Shown here: piece by piece, positions 1 through 6,625 of the stretch | How the letters are laid out: the number at the start of each line of letters is the position of its first letter | Position numbering within the stretch: position 1 is the first letter of the stretch | NCBI GenBank assembly: GCA_049325415.1 | Contig: JBMOLL010000145.1 | Span: forward strand, 1-26,135 | Source: JBMOLL01 sp049325415 | GTDB lineage: Bacteria > Bacteroidota > Bacteroidia > Bacteroidales > GCA-2748055 | Length of the DNA stretch: 26,135 nucleotides | Direction: 5' to 3' | Translations under genes and position numbers: made by a program | Notes under the pieces: model-generated | What the model saw: only the letters and a program-made list of their open reading frames with translations | The model's database searches: none | What the model was told of the DNA's origin: nothing

Positions 1-1205
1 GGTACTCCGTTCTCATCCGGCTTGCCTTCCTTCACGATAAAAGCTGAGCTGTACAAATGAGAGGGACTGAGCCATTTCCGGATGAGCAGTTCCTTTCCGA
101 TGGTCATACTTTTCTTCGTGCCGACGATATTCAGCAGGATAAGTCTTCCGGAAGGCCCGCGCTTGACAGGGATCAGAGAGCGGACAGGGCCAAAATCATG
201 TCCCGACTTTGTTTTAATGAGCTCACTTATTTCTTGGTTCGTATAGCTTACCTTCCAGCGAAAATAATCGCGAGTTTTCAGATCGTAGTCATTCAGGACC
301 TGTGAAAGCACCTTTTCGTCGGAGGTGTTGCAGAAACACTCCGGGGATCCATGGATGAAGGCCCCGGCCTGAACCTCATTACTGAGGTCCGGATCCGAAA
401 CCGGCAGGGGCAGCACATCCGGAAAACTTTTCAGATAGGCCTGTTCGCGATCCCCCCAGCAACTCGAAAAGACCTCTGTTTTTCCACCACAGGCCTTGGA
501 GTACCGCGTATCGCATATAACTCCGTCGTATTTCAGTACCTGGCCCGAGGTCTGGTTCACGGCTTCTGCCACATGGGGATTGCTCATCCGGGATATACCC
601 TGGTAGCGCTGGCAATGGTCATCTGCACAAACCGTAAAGTTCTCGTGGTCGCCGGAATCCCACCAGCGGATATACTCTTCCGGATTATCAGCAGCAATAA
701 GCTGTTCCTTTTCCGGAATGCCGGCGTCTTTCCCTTCAAGTTTCGCCAGCAGCCAGCTGCGTGCAATAATGGCATGGGCTTTTAACAGTTCGGGGGATGC
801 CGAAGCATTCATCTCCGATGAGATCACACTTTTCAGGTAATCTTCGACCGGCAGGATGTTGATCACCGCGATCCGGTCACCGACCAGTTTCAGTTTCAGG
901 GCTCCCTGGAATCTTTGATTTTCCTTCTGTTCCCAGTGAAAATCGATCCCGATCACCACATCGTGAAGCACGAAGTGATCCGCCGTAAGATTGCAGGGCA
1001 GAAAAATCAGTTCCCTGCCCGAGGCTCTCCGGGTAAGGTTTGAGCTGACCACAATCGTTGAATTTTCAATCTTCGCCGTGCACAGATCGTAATACGCATC
1101 CGTATTCCCGGCGATGGTGTACTTCCCCGACAGGCGAAACGACAGTCCGGGAACCGTCATAATTCCGACTTCCACATTTGGCGAGGCTGTATGGAGATTT
1201 CCCAT
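1..1205 (-). CDS. SpoIID/LytB-domain protein, 3' end cut off by the window edge
   Basis: An open minus-strand frame starts at an ATG at 1205 and runs without a stop to the window edge (401 codons seen). The start is fixed because the GNAT gene's stop (1211-1209) is in the same frame just upstream, leaving a 3-bp gap. The SpoIID signature is clear: LPVEDYLKSVISSEMN around residues 118-133, with E131 at the place of the catalytic glutamate, then SPELLKAHAIIARSW, and later AVNQTSGQVLKYDG and CGGKTE. H187, C193, H197 and C198 resemble the metal-binding cluster reported in SpoIID. SpoIID enzymes are lytic transglycosylases that cut peptide-free peptidoglycan glycan. No signal peptide is seen at the N-terminus, which is odd for a wall enzyme and suggests a cytosolic role or an unusual export route. 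It is the last visible gene of the leftward operon. Confidence 0.85.
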   Translation of the reverse strand, partial: MGNLHTASPNVEVGIMTVPGLSFRLSGKYTIAGNTDAYYDLCTAKIENSTIVVSSNLTRRASGRELIFLPCNLTADHFVLHDVVIGIDFHWEQKENQRFQGALKLKLVGDRIAVINILPVEDYLKSVISSEMNASASPELLKAHAIIARSWLLAKLEGKDAGIPEKEQLIAADNPEEYIRWWDSGDHENFTVCADDHCQRYQGISRMSNPHVAEAVNQTSGQVLKYDGVICDTRYSKACGGKTEVFSSCWGDREQAYLKSFPDVLPLPVSDPDLSNEVQAGAFIHGSPECFCNTSDEKVLSQVLNDYDLKTRDYFRWKVSYTNQEISELIKTKSGHDFGPVRSLIPVKRGPSGRLILLNIVGTKKSMTIGKELLIRKWLSPSHLYSSAFIVKEGKPDENGV

Positions 1206-1208
1206 TTT

Positions 1209-2111
1209 CTATAATTTTTTTTCAAAACGCCAGAACACCCTGTCGATCCTGGCATCCGCATAGTGTGAATAAAAACAGACGGGATCCACCCAGGGTATGG
1301 TGGCTTTATGAAGACCCGCGTTCCGCAGATCATTCAGACACAGGTAGAGCAGGATCCCACCGATGCCTTTCCCCCTTAAATCTTTAGCCGTTCCCATGGG
1401 CCCGAACCATCCGGTTCCTGCATTATTTCCGTCATAAGCCGCAAAAGCCAGCACCCGCCCGTTCTTCAGCGCAATAAATACCGCAGGTACGGGGTGCAAC
1501 AAGGCACAGGTCACTTCATGTTCCCATAAGGACCATTCCGCTCGGATCAGATCCAGGAGTGACGCCATATCGCTTTCGCGGGCACGCCGGATCTCGATAT
1601 TTTCCCGGGCCAGTCGCTCTGTATCTTCAGCAGTCGCCCACGATCTTCCATCGAGGTCGACGCTCATATTGCAGGCATTCCCTTTATGTTCAAAACCCGA
1701 GTTCAGGGCAAAACACAGGGCTTCGGTATACCGGGGATCAATCCCCGGCATCAGGTAATTCAGGGGGACATCCATCAGCCGGAAGTAGCTGCAGGCCCTG
1801 GCCCGGAAGTGGTCTTCCAGGTTCTGCAACATTTCCCGGGCCACTCCCCTTCGGCGGTGCGCCGGATCAACGGCAAAAAGTTTCAGGTAGGCATATTTCT
1901 CTCCCCTGATATCCCGGGTAACCCCCTGCATAAACCCGATCACGGTCCCGCGTTCTTCCGCAACCAGCGTGATCCGGGGATCCCAGGCCGGGTCACCGTA
2001 CAGTTTTTCCTTCAGCAGCGCTTCTGTAATATCATCGTATGCACAACTCCGCTGCAGCAGGTCCATGACCTGTAAAAAATCGCTCTCCTGGTATTTACGG
2101 ATCATCGGCAT
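1209..2111 (-). CDS. Double-domain GNAT family N-acetyltransferase
   Basis: A 300-residue protein with two GNAT-type acyl-CoA-binding folds. The first half has the core LFAVDPAHRRRGVAREML (about residues 78-95), with the RRRGVA pyrophosphate-binding loop. The second half has MGTAKDLRGKGIGGILL (about residues 237-253), with a better conserved RGKGIG loop. The first domain carries A where the second glycine of the Q/RxxGxG/A loop is often found, which is allowed in the family. GNAT enzymes move an acetyl or other acyl group from CoA to an amine; the acceptor cannot be read from sequence. The start ATG overlaps the stop of the upstream gene by one base (TGATG), implying translational coupling. 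It has no signal peptide. Neighbours suggest an amino-sugar or wall-derived amine as acceptor, but that is inference. Confidence 0.88.
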   Translation of the reverse strand: MPMIRKYQESDFLQVMDLLQRSCAYDDITEALLKEKLYGDPAWDPRITLVAEERGTVIGFMQGVTRDIRGEKYAYLKLFAVDPAHRRRGVAREMLQNLEDHFRARACSYFRLMDVPLNYLMPGIDPRYTEALCFALNSGFEHKGNACNMSVDLDGRSWATAEDTERLARENIEIRRARESDMASLLDLIRAEWSLWEHEVTCALLHPVPAVFIALKNGRVLAFAAYDGNNAGTGWFGPMGTAKDLRGKGIGGILLYLCLNDLRNAGLHKATIPWVDPVCFYSHYADARIDRVFWRFEKKL

Positions 2112-3067
2112 CAGATTTTATAGTTCCTCAAACTATCGGTAACGGTATCAAAGTCCTTTTCAGAAATGGAAACCTGGGACAGCATATCAAGGATATCCTC
2201 CTTCTCCACTCTATTAAAATCCTTTTCAAGGGGAAAGATGAGGGTGCCGCCATAATCGACCGAAGCCGGGCTCAGGAGGATCTGATCCTCTCCTTCGAGG
2301 AAATACTGACGGGGCCTGTGTTTTGCTCTCAGGAAGATGTAGAGTTTCCATCCCCCTGAGTAATAGCTCAGCAGGTTCATCATGGGTTCATCGTCGGCCG
2401 AAAAAGAATCGGCTATCTCATAGACAAAATCAAATATAGCCTCCAACTCACCGGCCGATCCGGATTCGATGTAAAGGAAACGTCGCAAATGGTCGTCAAC
2501 GGCCCAGACCTTTGTATTTCCGCCGGAAAGCAACATGGCACCAAAGGTTTCCAGGAGGTGCTTCGTTTCTTCTTCAACCGGCATGAGGCCCTTGTTTCCC
2601 GCCTGAAAATGCATATGATCGGGGGCCGAGGCTCCGCAGCGCGGACCGTTGTAGAATACAGCCAGATCGGGCAGACTTTCACTGATCGCCAGAAAATTCC
2701 CGAACTCTCCGCGGATCCGCTGCAGAACGTGTGACTCCCTGACTATCGTAAAATGACGGTGGAATATCGGATAAGGATTGCATAGCACACTGTAGCCATT
2801 CCCCATATCAACACCCTTCTGTTCCGGGGGGCGGTTTTCCCTGCAGAGGAAGCAGGGCCGGTTGCGGATGGTAAGCGGATCGACCCTGGCGGCAGAAGAC
2901 ACGATCCTTTTGGGATTGAACTGTGCATTCATGGAAAATCCGTCAAACTTGAACCGGCGGATTTTTACACTTTTCAGTCCTTCCATGTTTTCCGCAAGCA
3001 AAGGCCATTCACGCGATTGCTGCGTGAACAGCGTAAATACCTCCTGCTGAATATTCTTTCCGGGCAT
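2111..3067 (-). CDS. GalT/HIT-like nucleotidyltransferase or phosphorylase (DUF4922-type)
   Basis: I chose the ATG at 3067 (318 residues), 5 bp after the glycosyltransferase stop; a TTG at 3076 would add three residues and overlap that stop. Motifs match galactose-1-phosphate uridylyltransferase and the related Ap4A and GDP-hexose phosphorylases: a C72-x-x-C75 pair (RPCFLC), H103/H105 in NPYPIFHRHFTIV, and the catalytic-type triad H151-x-H153-x-Q155 in APDHMHFQAG. In GalT the equivalent second histidine forms the nucleotidyl-enzyme intermediate, and the cysteine pair plus histidines bind metal. It has no signal peptide, so it is cytosolic. Its substrate is unknown. Sitting between a glycosyltransferase and an acetyltransferase, it may activate or release a sugar nucleotide. 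The DUF4922 assignment is from memory of similar proteins; the GalT-like fold is well supported by motifs. Confidence 0.8.
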   Translation of the reverse strand: MPGKNIQQEVFTLFTQQSREWPLLAENMEGLKSVKIRRFKFDGFSMNAQFNPKRIVSSAARVDPLTIRNRPCFLCRENRPPEQKGVDMGNGYSVLCNPYPIFHRHFTIVRESHVLQRIRGEFGNFLAISESLPDLAVFYNGPRCGASAPDHMHFQAGNKGLMPVEEETKHLLETFGAMLLSGGNTKVWAVDDHLRRFLYIESGSAGELEAIFDFVYEIADSFSADDEPMMNLLSYYSGGWKLYIFLRAKHRPRQYFLEGEDQILLSPASVDYGGTLIFPLEKDFNRVEKEDILDMLSQVSISEKDFDTVTDSLRNYKI

Positions 3068-3072
3068 AGAAA

Positions 3073-4530
3073 TCAACCTTTGTTTAAACGGATCCTGGCT
3101 TTCAGTTCGATGGTCCTCAGCGAATCTTTATAGTAATTATTCCTGTTAATGGCCTCCACCGGGAGAGCGGCATCGGAATTATCCTCCCATCTCCGGCACA
3201 GGTAGACCGGTTTATAGATCCTTCCGATCCGGTATTTCCTCGACATTGCCAGGCCGATCCCGTAATCCTCCCCGTAATTGACATTGGGCAGCCTGTTCTC
3301 ACGCAGGAGCGGCGTGTAGAAGGCTCTTGGCGCACCCAGGCCGTTGATGCGCAGGGCATTGTTCCGGCCATTTTCCTCGGTCCATTCCTTATGATCTATG
3401 ATCCCCGGGGGTATTTCCTGCAGGTCGAAATTGGTCATCTGGTAACTGCCGATCACCATGGCACATCGTTCCGAATAAAATGTATCCACCATTGTCTGGA
3501 GCGTGGTTTCATCCCTGTAGAGATCATCGCTGTCGAGCTGAACCGAGAAGCGTCCGGCTTCAGGATGACTGACTGCCAGGTTCCAGCAACCGCCGATCCC
3601 CAGATCAGTCCTTTCGGGAATGATATGTACCAGGTTGCTGTGCCTGGCCGCGTAGGAAGCGATGATCCCGCTGGTGCCATCGGTGGAATGATTGTCCACA
3701 ATGATCAGGTTGTAGCTGAAGGTCGTTTTCTGCCTGAATACCGATTCAATGGCATCGGCAATGGTCCTTTTCCTGTTCAGCACGGGAATAATCACTGAAG
3801 CTTCCACGGGAAACCCGCTGTCATTGAATTCCACTTCAGTAAATACGGGAGGCAGATAGGCTCCTGTCACTTTCAGGTGCGCCGTAAGCACCTTTTCCAT
3901 TTCCAGCTGAATGGAAGCATTCTTCGGGTCGACATAGTCAAAGATCTTTGCTCCGGAGGCCCTTGTATCGACCGCCTGTGCCGAATAGAGATATTCCTGG
4001 ATCCTGAACAGTTCGTACCTTCGTGCAACGGCAAGACGCAACTGGTAAAGACCGGCATGCTCGTAGTCGGCCTCAAAACCGGCAATCGCTCCCCTGAGGG
4101 CGCTGCTTCTGTAAAAAAGTACCGGACCGAAATTAAAATCGTCGCGGAGACTTCCTTCCTGGTAATCAATTACCGGATGAGGCTTTCTCTCATCATCCTG
4201 TATGGTGTAATAGTTCGAATACAAAAGTCCGGCCCCCGTGCTGTCGCCAACAGAAAGCATTCTTTCCAGGGAATAGGGGCCGAAGCCGATATCGGCATCT
4301 TCCGTCAGAATCAGCTGGTAATCGGCAGTGGCAACGTGTCCTATCTTCCTGATCACCCCGGTGCTGAACTTCCCGTTAAAAGGAATGGTAGCGTGATCGG
4401 CTGATTCTTCCGGTGAAAGGAACCATATCTTATTTATATAAGGAAGGGATTGGTATTTCTCCTTCAACTGGTTTAATCTCCCTTGCTGACTGCAGAAAAT
4501 AAAGCAATCTATTCTTTTCATGCCAGGCAT
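3073..4530 (-). CDS. Two-domain glycosyltransferase (GT2-type C-terminal domain)
   Basis: A 485-residue protein with two GT-A-like halves. The N-terminal half (about 1-235) has a D-rich motif TEDADIGF near residue 76, resembling a divergent nucleotide-sugar site. The C-terminal half (about 240-485) is a classical family 2 transferase: VEASVIIPVLNRKRTIADAI, then IIVDNHSTDGT, the metal-binding DSDD near residue 333 (SVQLDSDDLY), and NYGEDYGIGLAMSRKYRIG, which resembles the ED acceptor-side motif. No membrane segment or signal peptide is seen, so it is likely cytosolic. The ATG at 4530 gives MPGMKRIDC; an ATG three codons later is also possible. A 194-bp gap separates it from the GHL10 gene and holds a candidate promoter, so it may be transcribed independently. 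Donor and acceptor are unknown. Confidence 0.85.
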   Translation of the reverse strand: MPGMKRIDCFIFCSQQGRLNQLKEKYQSLPYINKIWFLSPEESADHATIPFNGKFSTGVIRKIGHVATADYQLILTEDADIGFGPYSLERMLSVGDSTGAGLLYSNYYTIQDDERKPHPVIDYQEGSLRDDFNFGPVLFYRSSALRGAIAGFEADYEHAGLYQLRLAVARRYELFRIQEYLYSAQAVDTRASGAKIFDYVDPKNASIQLEMEKVLTAHLKVTGAYLPPVFTEVEFNDSGFPVEASVIIPVLNRKRTIADAIESVFRQKTTFSYNLIIVDNHSTDGTSGIIASYAARHSNLVHIIPERTDLGIGGCWNLAVSHPEAGRFSVQLDSDDLYRDETTLQTMVDTFYSERCAMVIGSYQMTNFDLQEIPPGIIDHKEWTEENGRNNALRINGLGAPRAFYTPLLRENRLPNVNYGEDYGIGLAMSRKYRIGRIYKPVYLCRRWEDNSDAALPVEAINRNNYYKDSLRTIELKARIRLNKG

Positions 4531-4631
4531 TTTTATCGGTTAGCCATCCACCTTTCGGTGAAAAAATTATTTATCATACAACTATTGGTTCGTCAGGAGC
4601 GCTTTGTGTGCTTTCTGAGATCCCCGGGGAT

Positions 4632-4639
4632 CAAAATTA
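4632..4639 (-). promoter_or_regulatory. Candidate -7 box upstream of the glycosyltransferase gene
   Basis: On the minus strand this reads TAATTTTG, an exact match to the Bacteroidota -7 consensus TAnnTTTG. It would start transcription about 95 bases before the ATG at 4530. No TTG -33 element is seen at the expected 19-21 base spacing, only an A/T tract. A perfect 14-bp palindrome GATCCCCGGGGATC (4619-4632) lies just downstream and overlaps the box by one base. Confidence 0.35.
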
Positions 4640-4664
4640 GGCAATAATCGACGAAAATAAAAAA

Positions 4665-4675
4665 TTTGTCATACA
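4665..4675. promoter_or_regulatory. Repeated TTTGTnnTACA site A
   Basis: TTTGTCATACA, part of a 15-base exact repeat AAAATTTGTCATACA (4661-4675) that recurs at 6404-6418 in the divergent control region. It lies about 25 bases upstream of the candidate -7 box for the glycosyltransferase gene, where a regulator could act. Function is inferred only from recurrence in non-coding DNA. Confidence 0.3.
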
Positions 4676-4724
4676 TAATACATCTTATATATTTCCTGTT
4701 TTTTGTCGATCCTCTTCTCCCCTC

Positions 4725-6227
4725 TTATTCGATGAGCAGCGGAGCACTTAACTGGCTTTCATTGTTCAGGCGATCCAGGGCAGATATCCTGTATATTCCC
4801 TTCGGAATGTCGTTGTCAAAGCGAATAAACTCTTCTCCCGTAACGGTCACAATTTTCGATGCATTCTTAAGATTCCTTTCGTCCTCCCCGAACCTGTATA
4901 CCACATAAAACCTCGAATTATCAAATTCAGACAGGGACGGTGCGGGCTTCCATTTTATCGCATTCCCATCGCTGACGGGATCCAGCGGACAAGCCGGAGC
5001 AATGGCATCAATCCATTTCATGGGAGGTACGATGGCTGGACACGGATTGATCTTTTTTCTCAGTTGTTTATTCAGATGGGCCAGATCTTCGCGGAAGAAA
5101 TGATTGCTGCTGAACATCCCATAGCCCTCCACGGCATTGAGTTCCCGGAGGATCCCTATCTGTTGCAAAAAGTAGCGGTCGCGTTTCCACAGCCGGTACT
5201 CCGATTTGCGGTCGATCCGGTAGGGTGCTAGTCCGACATACAGACTTCGGCCGTAATCCATGTCGTTCCACCAGTACGCCAGGGTGGAAAAGTCCACCTG
5301 CGGGTGATCATCCCTCCAGTATATCTGCGGCATCAGGTAATCGATCCAGCCCAGCCGCTGCCATTTAATCACATCGGCATAGAGGGCGTCGTAATTCGTT
5401 GTACCGGCGCGGGATTCCGAACCCAGTGGATCTTCTGTACGGTTTCGCCAGACCCCGAACGGGCTGATACCGAATTTCACCCAGGGCTTGGTTTCCTTTA
5501 TGGCCAGACTGAGCATATGAATAATGGTATCTACGTTTTGCCGCCTCCAATCGTCCTTGCGGCCGGGATAGAATTCGCCGCCGTAAAGTGCGAAGAGCGA
5601 GTCATCAGGGAATTCCTCCCCCTGTATTCTGTAGGGGTAAAAATAATCATCAAAGTGCACGGCATCAATATCATAACGCTTAACGATGTCGACAACAACA
5701 TCACAGACAAACTGCCAGACGCCGGGCTGTGCAGGTTGGAAATAGGTCTTGCCACCGTAGTCAAATACCCAGTCGGGATGACGATAGGCAATATGATTTT
5801 CAGCCAGTGTCTCTGAACTGTTCTGACGCACCCTGTAAGGATTCAGCCAGGCATGCAGTTCCATTGCACGCTTATGAGCTTCGGTGATCCAGAATTCGAG
5901 GGGATCAAACAGCGTATCACTAACGACTCCCTGCTCTCCCGAAAGATACCTCGACCAGGGTTCAAGATCCGATTTATATATGGCATCTGCTGCCGGCCTC
6001 ACCTGTAATATAATAGCATTCATGCCATTAGCTTTGTGCATATCGAGGATACGGATGATCTCCTCTTTTTGCTTCTCCACACTTAAGCCCGGACGTGAGG
6101 GCCAGTCGATATTGGCCACAGTTGCCACCCATACCGAGCGGAATTCATACTTTCCCGACTGAGCTGATAAAGTGGTAAATGTCAGAACTGCAGCCAGAAC
6201 TGCTGCAGTGCACAAAATTGATTTCAT
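4725..6227 (-). CDS. Secreted DigH/YddW-type glycoside hydrolase (GHL10), periplasmic form
   Basis: I favour the ATG at 6227 (500 residues), which gives a standard signal peptide MKSILCTAAVLAAVLTFTTL followed by SAQ; an ATG at 6245 would add six residues. The catalytic domain (about 25-400) has family hallmarks: EFRSVWVATVANIDWPS, IILQVRPAADAIY, WSRYLSGEQG, HAWLNPYR, IDAVHFDDYFYPY near residue 190, and VKFGISPFGVWR. The last ~95 residues form one fibronectin type III-like domain. E. coli DigH (YddW) is known to cleave peptidoglycan glycan strands lacking stem peptides, so this protein probably cuts denuded glycan. It has no lipobox and no T9SS tail, so it should stay in the periplasm, unlike its larger paralogue at 20348-23392. 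It is the first gene of the leftward arm. Confidence 0.9.
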   Translation of the reverse strand: MKSILCTAAVLAAVLTFTTLSAQSGKYEFRSVWVATVANIDWPSRPGLSVEKQKEEIIRILDMHKANGMNAIILQVRPAADAIYKSDLEPWSRYLSGEQGVVSDTLFDPLEFWITEAHKRAMELHAWLNPYRVRQNSSETLAENHIAYRHPDWVFDYGGKTYFQPAQPGVWQFVCDVVVDIVKRYDIDAVHFDDYFYPYRIQGEEFPDDSLFALYGGEFYPGRKDDWRRQNVDTIIHMLSLAIKETKPWVKFGISPFGVWRNRTEDPLGSESRAGTTNYDALYADVIKWQRLGWIDYLMPQIYWRDDHPQVDFSTLAYWWNDMDYGRSLYVGLAPYRIDRKSEYRLWKRDRYFLQQIGILRELNAVEGYGMFSSNHFFREDLAHLNKQLRKKINPCPAIVPPMKWIDAIAPACPLDPVSDGNAIKWKPAPSLSEFDNSRFYVVYRFGEDERNLKNASKIVTVTGEEFIRFDNDIPKGIYRISALDRLNNESQLSAPLLIE

Positions 6228-6299
6228 TTTACAGGGAATTCTCATGATCTGGAGTTTGCATCAGTGAAACATCGGGTAAAAAATGCATGTAACATAGCA

Positions 6300-6307
6300 C
6301 AAATATA
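6300..6307 (-). promoter_or_regulatory. Candidate -7 box for the leftward GHL10 gene
   Basis: Read on the minus strand this is TATATTTG, a perfect TAnnTTTG match. Transcription would begin near 6293, giving a leader of about 50-65 bases. The -33 TTG is not evident at normal spacing; only A/T-rich sequence is present there. Confidence 0.45.
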
Positions 6308-6344
6308 AGGCAGCATTTGAAGATAAAAAGAAAATAAAATGAAA

Positions 6345-6355
6345 TTTGTATTACA
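6345..6355. promoter_or_regulatory. Repeated TTTGTnnTACA site B
   Basis: TTTGTATTACA; its exact reverse complement recurs as site D at 6571-6581. The following bases TACATCTTA (6352-6360) also recur after site A. It lies about 37 bases upstream of the candidate leftward -7 box. Confidence 0.3.
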
Positions 6356-6407
6356 TCTTACATATTACATGTTTATGTTTTACAGCATATCCCTTTCTCT
6401 GGGAAAA

Positions 6408-6425
6408 TTTGTCATACAAATGTAT
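6408..6425. promoter_or_regulatory. Site C with ATACA-AA-TGTAT dyad next to the rightward -7 box
   Basis: TTTGTCATACA (6408-6418) is identical to site A, within a shared 15-mer. It runs into a hyphenated dyad ATACA-AA-TGTAT (6414-6425), the form expected for a dimeric repressor or activator. The dyad overlaps the candidate rightward -7 box by three bases, so a bound protein would probably affect initiation. Confidence 0.35.
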
Positions 6426-6430
6426 TTTTG
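6423..6430 (+). promoter_or_regulatory. Candidate -7 box for the rightward operon
   Basis: TATTTTTG matches TAnnTTTG exactly. It would leave a leader of about 190 bases before the ATG at 6626. No TTG is seen 19-21 bases upstream. A second, weaker possibility is TTG at 6570-6572 with TACCATTT at 6594-6601, spacing 21, which would give a very short leader. Confidence 0.3.
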
Positions 6431-6570
6431 TTCAAACGGGAAACAGAAAAAGCACGGGTTTTTGCCGGATAAACGATAATATTTCCTTATTTTTCTGATC
6501 GTTGGATCGATTTTTCATACCCCGGGAACAGCAAGCAGCCTGAACGTTCTTTCGCATAAAATTCAGTTTT

Positions 6571-6581
6571 TGTAATACAAA
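6571..6581. promoter_or_regulatory. Repeated site D (TGTAATACAAA)
   Basis: Exact reverse complement of site B, 45 bases before the rightward start codon. It is followed by a related AATACAAC. It overlaps the weaker TTG element at 6570-6572. Confidence 0.3.
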
Positions 6582-6625
6582 ATACAACTTAAGTACCATT
6601 TATTATTCACTCAAAAGCAATTGCT

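Larger units (their letters stand above)
6246..6625. other. Divergent intergenic control region
   Basis: These 380 bp are AT-rich and carry no credible open reading frame. They separate the leftward GHL10 gene from the rightward DUF4623-like gene. The region holds candidate -7 boxes on both strands and three copies of a TTTGTnnTACA-type motif, listed separately. No known riboswitch or small RNA was recognised in the roughly 190-base stretch before the rightward start codon. Confidence 0.7.

Noticed and set aside
351..785. Open frame of 144 codons on the plus strand
   Set aside because: It is antisense to the SpoIID-like gene, whose minus-strand frame is open for over 400 codons with clear family motifs.
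6431..6625. Possible riboswitch or long structured leader before the first DUF4623-like gene
   Set aside because: No known riboswitch core or convincing stable fold was recognised; the long leader itself depends on an uncertain promoter.
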